Source: Pseudomonadota bacterium
GTDB lineage: Bacteria; Pseudomonadota; Alphaproteobacteria; Rhizobiales; Phreatobacteraceae
Length of the DNA: 24,490 bases
NCBI GenBank assembly: GCA_023416965.1
Contig: JAEZGJ010000323.1
Coordinates: forward strand, 1 to 24,490
Reading direction: 5' to 3'
The notes beneath the pieces were generated by a model that worked only from the letters and a program-made list of their open reading frames with translations, did no database searches and was not told the origin of the DNA. Made by a program: the position numbers and the translations under genes. Each line of letters opens with the position of its first letter. Position 1 is the stretch's first letter. This document shows, piece by piece, positions 1 to 6,910 of the stretch.

Positions 1-95
1 GGCTCGTGGTGGCCACGGGCACGGCGGCGCGAGGCCGCCGCCCTCTGTGCGGTCGGCCGCGTGGCGGGAAGGGGAAGGGTTGCTGCCGGGGAGGC

Positions 96-482
96 TCAGG
101 CCGGCGGCGCGCGGGCTTCCGGCAGCCGCCGGCGGGCATGGCCCGCGGGAGCGGGAGAACCGGAGCGCGAGGCTGTGCGGGCCCGTCCGTCGAGCAGCGC
201 CGCCAGGACCGGCTGGAGGGTGGCGGCATCGGGGCCGTCGGCACCCGAGCGATCGTCTGCGGCTCCCCGGCGTTCGATGGCCGGCGCCGCGCTCGGACGG
301 GGAACGGCGAGGTCGAAGCCGATGCGCTCCAGCACCGCGCCACCGGAGCCCTTGGCATGGGGCGCCGCCGGGGGGCCGGAGGCCAGGCCCGCCGCCAGTA
401 CGACGAAAGCCGCCAGCCACAGCCAGAGGCGGCTGCGGGCGGTTGTCGCGAGCCGAAGCGGTGCGGGGTCCCTGGCGGTCAT
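96..482 (-). CDS. Small hypothetical secreted or membrane-anchored protein
   Basis: A 128-residue reading frame starts at ATG (482) and ends at TGA (96-98). I recognise no family. Residues about 16-38 form a hydrophobic stretch after an Arg-rich start (TARSRLWLWLAAFVVLAAG), which reads as an uncleaved anchor or a signal peptide. The rest is Ala/Pro/Arg-rich and looks disordered, without cysteines. Third codon positions are strongly G/C, as in neighbouring real genes. The frame stays open upstream of 482, but that extension crosses the rsfS promoter region, so I chose the internal ATG that places the hydrophobic segment at the N-terminus. It diverges from rsfS across a 124 bp gap. It could still be a spurious ORF in GC-rich DNA. 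Confidence 0.5.
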   Translation of the reverse strand: MTARDPAPLRLATTARSRLWLWLAAFVVLAAGLASGPPAAPHAKGSGGAVLERIGFDLAVPRPSAAPAIERRGAADDRSGADGPDAATLQPVLAALLDGRARTASRSGSPAPAGHARRRLPEARAPPA

Positions 483-569
483 TGGTTCCGGGCGAGTGGT
501 AGCAGGGCCTTGTCTGCGCCAAATCCGGCCGAATTGCGAGGCCGGCAGCCGGGTCTTTCCGGGAACGGT

Positions 570-598
570 TTTCCAATCGTCACGTTTTCGGCTATGAT
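570..598 (+). promoter_or_regulatory. Candidate sigma-70 promoter for rsfS-rlmH
   Basis: The -35 box TTTCCA (570-575) is followed after 17 bases by the -10 box TATGAT (593-598, 5 of 6 to consensus). This is an AT-richer island in GC-rich DNA between two divergent genes. The predicted start of transcription, near 605, is almost at the first in-frame GTG (607) of rsfS, which bears on the choice of its start codon. Confidence 0.5.
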
Positions 599-606
599 AG
601 GCACTT

Positions 607-1059
607 GTGGCGCCCTTCGCGGCGCGAAGCAGAGAGGATTGGACCCTGTCCACCACAACCCTGCCGGGGCCGGACGCCAGCGCGTCGCCCACCGGGACTC
701 CGACGGCTAGCCCCGCTCCCGCGGACGTCCTCCAGCTCGTCCTGGACATCCTGGACGAAAACAAGGCCGAGGAAATCCAGGCCATCGACCTCAAGGGCAA
801 GACCTCCATCGCCGACGCGATGGTGGTGGCCTCGGGCCGCTCGCACCGCCATGTCGGCGCGCTGGCCGACTACCTCCTGAAGGCGCTGAAGGAGGCAGGC
901 GTGCGCCAGGTCCGCGTCGAGGGCCTGCCGGCCTGCGACTGGGTGCTGGTCGATGCCGGCGACGTCATCGTCCACGTGTTCCGGCCCGAAGTCCGCAGCT
1001 TCTACAATCTCGAGAAGATGTGGTCCGCGGCCCGTCCGGGCGACCGGCTGGCGGGCTGA
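607..1059 (+). CDS. rsfS: Ribosomal silencing factor RsfS
   Basis: RsfS (RsfA/DUF143 family) binds ribosomal protein uL14 on the 50S subunit and blocks subunit joining, lowering translation in starvation. The family core runs from about residue 40 to 140 (LVLDILDENKAEEIQAIDL, then DAMVVASGRSHRHVGALAD, CDWVLVDAGDVIVHVF, and an end at FYNLEKMW). From the first possible start, GTG 607, the protein is 150 residues, with a non-conserved Ser/Thr/Pro/Ala-rich head of about 38. GTG 607 has no Shine-Dalgarno sequence. A strong one (GAGAGGA, 632-638) lies 7 bases before an in-frame CTG at 646, so the true start may be CTG 646 (137 residues). rlmH follows after 42 bases, the usual alphaproteobacterial order. 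The usual upstream gene nadD is not in the window. Confidence 0.93.
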   Translation: MAPFAARSREDWTLSTTTLPGPDASASPTGTPTASPAPADVLQLVLDILDENKAEEIQAIDLKGKTSIADAMVVASGRSHRHVGALADYLLKALKEAGVRQVRVEGLPACDWVLVDAGDVIVHVFRPEVRSFYNLEKMWSAARPGDRLAG

Positions 1060-1101
1060 CCGCCCGCCGCTTCGCCTTCATCGCCCCGCCCGGAGCCCGG
1101 C

Positions 1102-1578
1102 ATGCGGCTGATCCTCGTCGCCGTCGGGCGCGCCAAGGCGGGGCCGGAGAGCGACCTCGCCGCCCGCTACCAGGAGCGGGCCGCCAAGGCCGGCAAGGGC
1201 CTCGGCTTCCGGTCCATCGACACCGTCACCCTCGACGAGAGCCGGCTGCCCGATGCCGCCGCGCGCAAGAGCGAGGAAGCCGCCGCCATCCGCCGGGCCC
1301 GCGCCGGGCGGCTCGTCCTGCTGGGCGAGCGCGGCCGCAGCATGAGCAGCACCGATTTCGCCACGCTGCTCGGCCGGTGGAAGGACGCCTCGGAGGAGGC
1401 CGCGACCCTGGTCATCGGCGGGCCGGACGGGCTCGACCCGGCGCTGAGGCCCGAGGCCGACCTCGTCCTCTCCTTCGGCGCCCTCACCTGGCCGCACCAG
1501 CTCGTGCGCATCATGGCGCTGGAGCAGATCTACCGCGCCGTCACCATCCTCGCCGGCCATCCCTATCACCGGGCGTGA
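1102..1578 (+). CDS. rlmH: 23S rRNA (pseudouridine1915-N3)-methyltransferase RlmH
   Basis: RlmH is a SPOUT-class, SAM-dependent enzyme that methylates pseudouridine 1915 in helix 69 of 23S rRNA on assembled 70S ribosomes. The protein has 158 residues, the normal family length. It shows the N-terminal strand MRLILVAVGRAK, the knotted SAM-binding motif LVIGGPDGLD (about 112-121), and the conserved C-terminus SFGALTWPHQLVRIMALEQ with the terminal YHRA. The ATG at 1102 has GGAG six bases upstream. It is probably cotranscribed with rsfS. The peptidase genes that often follow rlmH in this class are replaced here by the ugp operon. Confidence 0.96.
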   Translation: MRLILVAVGRAKAGPESDLAARYQERAAKAGKGLGFRSIDTVTLDESRLPDAAARKSEEAAAIRRARAGRLVLLGERGRSMSSTDFATLLGRWKDASEEAATLVIGGPDGLDPALRPEADLVLSFGALTWPHQLVRIMALEQIYRAVTILAGHPYHRA

Positions 1579-1655
1579 GGCCCAGGTCCTTCTCGCCTCC
1601 TGTGGACAAGAGGCGTGGCCGCGGACCTCCGGGTCTCGACAGACAGGCTCTTACG

Positions 1656-1684
1656 CTGTCATCGAAGCTTCATTAAAGTGTCAC
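1656..1684 (+). promoter_or_regulatory. Pho box (PhoB operator) upstream of ugpBAEC
   Basis: Three 7-base direct repeats lie at an exact 11-base period: CTGTCAT (1656-1662), GCTTCAT (1667-1673) and GTGTCAC (1678-1684), separated by the AT-richer 4-base spacers CGAA and TAAA. The Pho box consensus is CTGTCAT-N4-CTGTCAT. The first repeat is perfect and the others match at 5 of 7 positions. The site is 91 bases before the ugpB ATG. ugp operons are known PhoB targets, so phosphate-starvation induction is expected. I could not place a good -10 box after it. Confidence 0.75.
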
Positions 1685-1774
1685 GCGTCCGTCGCCCGGC
1701 GGACCCAGAACGGCGCGGCCCTTGCCGCAAGCCGCACCGCCGCCGCAAGGCGTCTGTTGGGAGGATAGTTTCCG

Positions 1775-3097
1775 ATGTTCAACCGTCGTTCGATGCTCGC
1801 GGCCGCCGCTGCCGGAGCCATGCTGGCCGCGAGCCCCGCGGCCGCGCAGGTGGAGATCCAGTGGTGGCACGCCATGACCGGCGCCAACAACGAGGTCGTC
1901 AACAAGCTGGCGCAGGACTTCAACGCCTCGCAGCGTGAATTCCGCGTGGTGCCGACCTACAAGGGGTCCTACCCCGACACGATGAATGCCGGCATCGCCG
2001 CCTTCCGTGCGGGCAACGCCCCGCACATCCTGCAGGTCTTCGAAGTGGGCACCGCCACGATGATGGCCGCCCGCGGCGCCATCAAGCCGGTGTTCCAGCT
2101 CATGGCGGAGGCCAACGAGCCCTTCGTGCCCAGCGCCTATCTGCCGGCGGTGGCGGGCTATTACTCCACCTCGCGCGGGGAGATGCTGTCCTTCCCGTTC
2201 AACTCGTCGTCCTCGGTGATGTGGTACAACAAGGACGCCTTCAGGAAGGCCGGCCTCAACCCCGACCAGCCGCCGAAGACCTGGCCGGAAGTTTTCGAGG
2301 CGGCCAAGAAGCTGCGCGCCGCCGGCTATGACAAGTGCGGGTTCTCCTCGGCCTGGATCACCTGGCTGAACCTCGAGCAGTTCTCGCTGTGGCACAACGT
2401 GCCGCTCGCCACCCGCGCCAACGGCATCGACGGCTTCGACACCGAGCTGAAGTTCAACTCGCCGCTGCACGTGCGCCACCTGCAGAACCTCATCGACCTG
2501 CAGAAGGACAACACCTTCTCCTATTCGGGCCGCACCAATACGGGCGAGGGCCGCTTCACCTCCGGCGAATGCCCGATCTTCCTGACCTCGTCGGGCTTCT
2601 ACGGCAACGTCAAGGCCAACGCGAAGTTCGATTGGGCGAATGCGCCCATGCCCTATTATCCGGATGCGCCGGGCGCGCCGCAGAACTCGACGCTGGGCGG
2701 CGCCTCGCTCTGGGTCATGGGCGGCAAGCCGGCGGCCGAATATCGCGGCGTGGCCAAGTTCTTCGCCTTCCTCTCGCAGACCGACCGCCAGGCCAAGCTG
2801 CACACGGATTCCGGCTACCTGCCGATCACGCAGGCCGCCTACGAGCAGGTGAAGGCCTCCGGCTTCTACCGCGAGAACCCCTATCTCGAGACGCCGATCC
2901 TGCAGCTCAACAACAAGCCGCCGACCGAAAACTCGCGCGGCCTGCGCCTGGGCAACATGGTGCAGATGCGTGACGTCTGGGCCGAGGAGATCGAGGCGGC
3001 GCTGGCCGGCCAGAAGAGCGCCCAGGCGGCTCTCGACGCGGCGGTCTCGCGCGGCAACGTGATGCTGCGCCAGTTCGAGCGCACCGTCTCCCGCTGA
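1775..3097 (+). CDS. ugpB: sn-glycerol-3-phosphate ABC transporter, periplasmic substrate-binding protein
   Basis: UgpB captures sn-glycerol-3-phosphate (and glycerophosphodiesters in studied species) in the periplasm and delivers it to UgpAE. The protein has 440 residues, matching the usual length of about 438. It has a Sec signal peptide (NRRSMLAAAAAGAMLAASPA, cleavage near AAA/Q at residue 25). The mature start EIQWWHAMTGANNEVVNKLA is the typical UgpB opening. Later landmarks are FPFNSSSSVMWYNKDAF and the C-terminal NSRGLRLGNMVQMRDVW. The ATG is preceded by GGGAGGA nine bases upstream. It is the first gene of the ugp operon, behind the Pho box, and is followed by a strong terminator-like hairpin, as expected for a binding protein made in excess over its membrane partners. 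Confidence 0.95.
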   Translation: MFNRRSMLAAAAAGAMLAASPAAAQVEIQWWHAMTGANNEVVNKLAQDFNASQREFRVVPTYKGSYPDTMNAGIAAFRAGNAPHILQVFEVGTATMMAARGAIKPVFQLMAEANEPFVPSAYLPAVAGYYSTSRGEMLSFPFNSSSSVMWYNKDAFRKAGLNPDQPPKTWPEVFEAAKKLRAAGYDKCGFSSAWITWLNLEQFSLWHNVPLATRANGIDGFDTELKFNSPLHVRHLQNLIDLQKDNTFSYSGRTNTGEGRFTSGECPIFLTSSGFYGNVKANAKFDWANAPMPYYPDAPGAPQNSTLGGASLWVMGGKPAAEYRGVAKFFAFLSQTDRQAKLHTDSGYLPITQAAYEQVKASGFYRENPYLETPILQLNNKPPTENSRGLRLGNMVQMRDVWAEEIEAALAGQKSAQAALDAAVSRGNVMLRQFERTVSR

Positions 3098-3116
3098 TAT
3101 CGGCACACGTTCGGCG

Positions 3117-3152
3117 CCGGGGCGGGTCCGACCCGCCCCGGTCCGTCTTTTT
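3117..3152 (+). terminator. Intrinsic terminator / attenuator between ugpB and ugpA
   Basis: The 12-base arm CCGGGGCGGGTC (3117-3128) is the exact reverse complement of GACCCGCCCCGG (3130-3141), and a run of five T follows at 3148-3152. This is the strongest Rho-independent terminator shape in the window. It lies inside an operon, between the binding protein and its permeases. Partial termination or 3'-end protection of ugpB mRNA would give more UgpB than UgpAEC. Confidence 0.75.
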
Positions 3153-3164
3153 CGGGGAACCTGC

Positions 3165-4046
3165 ATGGAAAAGCGCGTTGTCTTCGACGGCAAGCTGCTG
3201 CCCTACGCGCTTCTGATGCCGCAGCTCCTCATCACCATCGTGTTCTTCTACTGGCCGGCGGCGCAGGCGGTCTGGCAATCCTTCTTCATCCAGGATGCCT
3301 TCGGCCTGACGATGCAGTTCGTCTGGTTCGAGAACTATGCCGTGCTCTTCGCCAATCCCGACTACTACCGCTCGATGGTGACGACGCTGGTCTTCTCCTG
3401 CCTCGTCACCTTCTTCTCGCTGTCCATCGCGCTGATGTTCGCCGTGCAGGCCGACAAGCAGATCAAGGCGGCCGGCGCCTACAAGACCTTCCTCATGTGG
3501 CCCTATGCGGTCGCCCCGGCGATCGCCGGCGTGCTCTGGCTCTTCATGTTCCAGCCCTCCCTCGGCCTGGTGGCGCAGGCGATCCGGGCGCTCGGCATCG
3601 ACTGGAACCCCCAGCTCAACGGCGGCCACGCCATGACCCTGGTGGTGATGGCGGCGACCTGGAAGCAGATCAGCTACAATTTCCTGTTCTTCCTCGCCGG
3701 CCTGCAGTCGATCCCGAAGAGCGTCATCGAGGCGGCCGCCATCGACGGGGCGCGCCCCGCGCGGCGGGTCTGGACCATCATCTTACCGCTCCTGTCGCCG
3801 ACCACCTTCTTCCTGCTGGTCGTCAACATCGTCTACGTCTTCTTCGACACGTTCGGCATCATCGACTCGGTCACCGGCGGCGGCCCCGCCCAGGCGACCA
3901 CGACGCTGGTCTACAAGGTCTTCTCCGACGGGCGCCTCGGCGGTGACCTCGGCGGATCGGCCGCCCAGTCGGTCATCCTGATGATCCTGGTGATCGGGCT
4001 CACCGCCATCCAGTTCCGCTACATCGAGCGCAAGGTCCAGTACTGA
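3165..4046 (+). CDS. ugpA: sn-glycerol-3-phosphate ABC transporter, permease UgpA
   Basis: This is the inner-membrane permease that pairs with UgpE to form the translocation path. The 293-residue protein is of MalF/UgpA type with six predicted helices: about 11-33, 72-94, 109-131, 159-180, 207-228 and 268-285. The cytoplasmic EAA loop that docks on the ATPase is at residues 189-196 (EAAAIDGA, followed by PARRVWTIILPLL). The C-terminal FRYIERKVQY is typical of UgpA. The ATG at 3165 lies after a terminator-like hairpin with GGGGAA ten bases upstream. The stop overlaps the ugpE start (TGATG, one shared base), which suggests translational coupling. Confidence 0.95.
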   Translation: MEKRVVFDGKLLPYALLMPQLLITIVFFYWPAAQAVWQSFFIQDAFGLTMQFVWFENYAVLFANPDYYRSMVTTLVFSCLVTFFSLSIALMFAVQADKQIKAAGAYKTFLMWPYAVAPAIAGVLWLFMFQPSLGLVAQAIRALGIDWNPQLNGGHAMTLVVMAATWKQISYNFLFFLAGLQSIPKSVIEAAAIDGARPARRVWTIILPLLSPTTFFLLVVNIVYVFFDTFGIIDSVTGGGPAQATTTLVYKVFSDGRLGGDLGGSAAQSVILMILVIGLTAIQFRYIERKVQY

Positions 4047-4894
4047 TGGTCGAGCGCAAGAGCCTCTTCTCGTTCCTGCCGCACGTGATCCTGCTCGCGG
4101 GGATCTTCATCGTCGCCTTCCCGGTCTATGTGGCCTTCGTGGCCTCGACCTGGGATCCGGCGACCATCTCCAACGGCCAGATGCCGCTCATTCCCGGCCC
4201 GCATTTCCTGGAGAACTACTACCAGACGATCTTCGTCGGCACGGCCAAGTCCTCGCGCGAGCCGGTCGGCATGATGATGCTGAACAGCCTGATCATGGCG
4301 CTGACCATCGCCATCGGAAAGATCGCCATCTCGATCATCTCGGCCTTCGCCATCGTCTACTTCCGCTTTCCCTTCCGGATGACGGCCTTCTGGGTGATCT
4401 TCGTGACGCTGATGCTGCCCGTCGAGGTGCGCATCTATCCCACCTACAAGATCGTCGCCGATCTGGGCCTGCTCGACAGCTATCTCGGCCTGACCGTGCC
4501 GCTGATCGCCTCGGCGACGGCGACGCTGCTGTTCCGGCAGTTCTTCATGACCGTGCCGGACGAACTGGTGGAGGCCTCCAAGATCGACGGGGCCAGCGCC
4601 ATGCAGTTCTTCAAGGACACGCTGCTGCCGCTGTCGATCACCTCGATCGCGGCGCTGTTCGTCATCCAGTTCATCTACGGCTGGAACCAGTATCTGTGGC
4701 CGCTGCTCATCACCACGCGCGAGAGCATGCAGACCATCGTCATCGGCATCAAGAAGATGATCGTGACCCAGGACGCCCTGACGGAATGGCAGATCGCCAT
4801 GGCCACGGCGGTGCTCGCCATGCTGCCGCCGGTGCTGGTGGTGATCCTGATGCAGCGGCTCTTCGTCAAAGGCCTGGTCGAGACCGAGAAGTGA
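4046..4894 (+). CDS. ugpE: sn-glycerol-3-phosphate ABC transporter, permease UgpE
   Basis: This is the second permease of the UgpABCE importer. The 282-residue protein is of MalG/UgpE type, with six predicted helices starting at about residues 11, 78, 112, 150, 193 and 250. The EAA loop is at 176-184 (EASKIDGAS). The family signatures MMMLNSLIMALTIAIGKI and WNQYLWPLLITTRE are clear. The start codon shares one base with the ugpA stop, so the two are almost certainly translated together at a matched ratio. ugpC begins ten bases after the stop. Confidence 0.95.
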   Translation: MVERKSLFSFLPHVILLAGIFIVAFPVYVAFVASTWDPATISNGQMPLIPGPHFLENYYQTIFVGTAKSSREPVGMMMLNSLIMALTIAIGKIAISIISAFAIVYFRFPFRMTAFWVIFVTLMLPVEVRIYPTYKIVADLGLLDSYLGLTVPLIASATATLLFRQFFMTVPDELVEASKIDGASAMQFFKDTLLPLSITSIAALFVIQFIYGWNQYLWPLLITTRESMQTIVIGIKKMIVTQDALTEWQIAMATAVLAMLPPVLVVILMQRLFVKGLVETEK

Positions 4895-4904
4895 GGCAAT
4901 TCCG

Positions 4905-5981
4905 ATGAGCGAGGTCGTTCTCGACAAGGTCCGCAAGGTCTATGCCGGCGGAGTGGAGGCCGTGCGCGGCGTCGACATCCATGTGCCGGCCGGCGCCTTC
5001 TGCGTGCTGGTGGGACCGTCGGGCTGCGGCAAGTCCACGCTGCTGCGCATGATCGCGGGGCTCGAGACCATCACCGGCGGCGAATGCCGGATCGGCCCGC
5101 GGCGGGTGAACGAGCTGGAACCCGCCGAGCGCGACATCGCCATGGTGTTCCAGAACTACGCGCTCTATCCGCACATGAGCGTCTACGACAACATGGCCTA
5201 CGGCCTGAGGAACCGCGGCACGCCCAAGGCGGAAATCGACGAACGGGTCAAGGAAGCCGCCCGGATCCTCGAGATCACCCCTTTCCTCGACCGCAAGCCG
5301 CGGGCGCTCTCCGGTGGCCAGCGCCAGCGTGTCGCCATGGGCCGGGCCATCGTGCGCAAGCCGCAGGTCTTCCTCTTCGACGAGCCGCTCTCGACCCTCG
5401 ACGCCAAGCTGCGCATCCAGATGCGGGTGGAGATCAAGAAGCTGCAGCGGGCCCTCGCCGTCACCTCTGTCTATGTCACCCACGACCAGCTGGAGGCAAT
5501 GACGCTGGCCGACGTGCTCGTGGTGATGAACAAGGGCGAAGTCGAGCAGACCGGCGCGCCGCTCGACATCTACGAGAAGCCGGCCTCCACCTTCGTGGCC
5601 AGCTTCATCGGCGCACCGCCGATGAACCTCATTCCCGTGGCAGCGGGGGAGACCGGGCCGCGGGCCGAGGGGCTGACCGGCGGTCGCGGCCTCGCCATTC
5701 CGGAGGGCGGCGCAATCCTCGGCGTCAGGCCCGAGCACCTGATGGTCGTGACGGGCGCCGTGCCCGAGGACTCCCTCGGCATCACCTTTCCCGTCTCGGC
5801 GGTGGAGGCGGTGGGCGCCGAGACCTTCGTCTACGGCCCCATCGGCGGCACGGGCCAGGACATCATCGCCCGCCTGCCGGGCAAGGCGCTGCTGGCGCCG
5901 GGCACGCCGGTCTCGGTGGCAGCGAGCGCCGAGCACCTGCACCTCTTCGACCGCCAGACCGGCAAGCGCATCGGGCCGTGA
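4905..5981 (+). CDS. ugpC: sn-glycerol-3-phosphate ABC transporter, ATP-binding protein UgpC
   Basis: This ATPase energises UgpAE. The 358-residue protein has Walker A GPSGCGKST (37-45), the Q-loop glutamine 83 (VFQNYALYP), signature LSGGQ (135-139), Walker B VFLFDE (155-160, catalytic Glu160) and H-loop His193. Residues from about 235 form the C-terminal TOBE-type regulatory domain of the MalK/UgpC group (GVRPEHL). GAGG lies eight bases before the ATG. This completes a B-A-E-C operon. No ugpQ phosphodiesterase follows, although many ugp operons carry it, so hydrolysis of imported glycerophosphodiesters must rely on a gene elsewhere. A weak 6 bp hairpin (5972-5987) spans the stop codon. Confidence 0.95.
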   Translation: MSEVVLDKVRKVYAGGVEAVRGVDIHVPAGAFCVLVGPSGCGKSTLLRMIAGLETITGGECRIGPRRVNELEPAERDIAMVFQNYALYPHMSVYDNMAYGLRNRGTPKAEIDERVKEAARILEITPFLDRKPRALSGGQRQRVAMGRAIVRKPQVFLFDEPLSTLDAKLRIQMRVEIKKLQRALAVTSVYVTHDQLEAMTLADVLVVMNKGEVEQTGAPLDIYEKPASTFVASFIGAPPMNLIPVAAGETGPRAEGLTGGRGLAIPEGGAILGVRPEHLMVVTGAVPEDSLGITFPVSAVEAVGAETFVYGPIGGTGQDIIARLPGKALLAPGTPVSVAASAEHLHLFDRQTGKRIGP

Positions 5982-6042
5982 GGCCCGGCTTCTGCCCGAG
6001 CCCGCCAGAGGCCCGCCACCCATCCTCGCCGTCCGCATGAGC

Positions 6043-6071
6043 CTTGCGGGGGGGCGGAGCCGTCGCCATAT
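6043..6071 (+). promoter_or_regulatory. Candidate RpoH (sigma-32) heat-shock promoter for hsp20
   Basis: A CTTG core (6043-6046, in CTTGCGG) is followed 14 bases later by CGCCATAT (6064-6071), 7 of 8 to the sigma-32 -10 consensus CCCCATNT. The spacing falls in the known range for this sigma factor. Predicted transcription would start near 6079 and leave an untranslated leader of about 70 bases with GC-rich hairpins, for example CCGGA-GGTT-TCCGG (6083-6096), before the hsp20 ATG. Only the CTTG half of the -35 is conserved. Confidence 0.5.
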
Positions 6072-6149
6072 TCGGGAAGCGCCGGAGGTTTCCGGTGCAC
6101 CGGGTGCCTTCGGGGCCCGGCCGATGTCGCTCACACGAGGACTTCGCCC

Positions 6150-6578
6150 ATGTCGCGCGTGCCATCCCTGTCGTCGCCGTTCCTCCTGGGTTTCGACCAG
6201 CTGGAAAGGGTGCTGGACCGGGTCACGAAGGGGGCCGAGGGCTACCCGCCCTACAATATCGAGCGGATCGCCGCATCGACCCAGGGGCCTGAACGCCTGC
6301 GCATCACCCTCGCCGTCGCCGGCTTCACCCGCCAGCAGCTCGAGGTGACTGTGGAGGAGAACCAGCTCCTCATCCGCGGCCGCCAGATGGACGACGCCGA
6401 AGGGCGCGACTTCATCCACCGCGGCATCGCGGCACGCCAGTTCCAGCGGGTCTTCGTTCTCGCTGACGGCATGGAGGTCATGGGAGCCGACCTGAAGAAC
6501 GGGCTCCTCTCCGTCGATCTCGCCCGTCCCGAGCCCGAAAGGATCGTCCGGCGCATCGACATCGCGGCGCAGGACTGA
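6150..6578 (+). CDS. Small heat-shock protein, Hsp20 / alpha-crystallin family
   Basis: This is an ATP-independent holdase chaperone, expected to form oligomers that keep denatured cytoplasmic proteins refoldable. The 142-residue protein is the usual IbpA-like length. The alpha-crystallin domain covers about 35-130: YNIERI, then ITLAVAGFTRQQLEVTVEEN, LLIRGRQ, the F-hRGIAARQFQRVFVLAD loop and the conserved GLLSVDLAR strand. The C-terminal I-x-I motif that links oligomers is present as IDI (137-139). GAGGA (6137-6141) lies eight bases before ATG 6150. A candidate RpoH promoter lies upstream, and a DUF1150 gene follows after 52 bases, the standard alphaproteobacterial pairing. Confidence 0.93.
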   Translation: MSRVPSLSSPFLLGFDQLERVLDRVTKGAEGYPPYNIERIAASTQGPERLRITLAVAGFTRQQLEVTVEENQLLIRGRQMDDAEGRDFIHRGIAARQFQRVFVLADGMEVMGADLKNGLLSVDLARPEPERIVRRIDIAAQD

Positions 6579-6630
6579 CCCTCCACCGGGTCACCGCCCG
6601 CACCAACCTGCCTTCAAGGAGGTTCGACCC

Positions 6631-6879
6631 ATGATTGACCGTTCCCCCATCACTCCGGAGCTCCTCGCCCAGATCGGCGTCGCCAAGGTCGCCTATGTGA
6701 AGCCGATGCGTTCCGACGAGATCACCCGCATGTTCCCGCAGGCGCCGGCCCTGCCGCCGGGGCTCGACCTCTTCGCCCTCGTCTCCGCCGACGGCATGCC
6801 GATCATGGTCACCGACCGCCGCGAGGACGCGGTGGCGAATGCCTGGCAGAACGAGCTGGAAACCGTCAGCCTCCATTGA
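6631..6879 (+). CDS. DUF1150 family protein
   Basis: This 82-residue soluble protein of unknown function belongs to DUF1150, recognised by VAYVKPMRSDEITRMFPQA, the LFALVSADGMPIMVTDRRED core and a short C-terminal helix ending in W-QNELETVSLH. The family is largely alphaproteobacterial and its genes commonly sit directly after Hsp20 genes, as here, so a role in the same stress response is an inference from context only. The ribosome site AAGGAGG eight bases before ATG 6631 is near perfect and far stronger than that of hsp20, so it may be made in at least equal amount. The gene ends just before a convergent gene. Confidence 0.9.
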   Translation: MIDRSPITPELLAQIGVAKVAYVKPMRSDEITRMFPQAPALPPGLDLFALVSADGMPIMVTDRREDAVANAWQNELETVSLH

Positions 6880-6889
6880 CGCCGGTCGC

Positions 6890-6908
6890 GGCGGGCGGTT
6901 CGCCCGCC
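6890..6908. terminator. Bidirectional hairpin between convergent genes
   Basis: GGCGGGCG (6890-6897) and CGCCCGCC (6901-6908) form a perfect 8 bp stem with a 3-base loop, in the 31-base gap between the DUF1150 stop and the DUF2336 stop. There is no T tract on either side, so termination strength is uncertain, but location and stem stability fit a shared terminator. Confidence 0.5.
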
Positions 6909-6910
6909 CG

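Noticed and set aside
1673..3193. A 506-codon minus-strand frame opposite ugpB
   Set aside because: It covers the Pho box, ugpB and the intercistronic terminator. No plausible protein motif is present.
5972..5987. Terminator after ugpC (CGGGCC-GTGA-GGCCCG)
   Set aside because: The stem is only 6 bp, overlaps the stop codon, and has no T tract. I mention it within the ugpC entry but do not call it.
4866..6419. A 517-codon minus-strand frame opposite ugpC and hsp20
   Set aside because: It runs across two well-supported genes and the promoter between them. Its composition is that of antisense GC-rich sequence.
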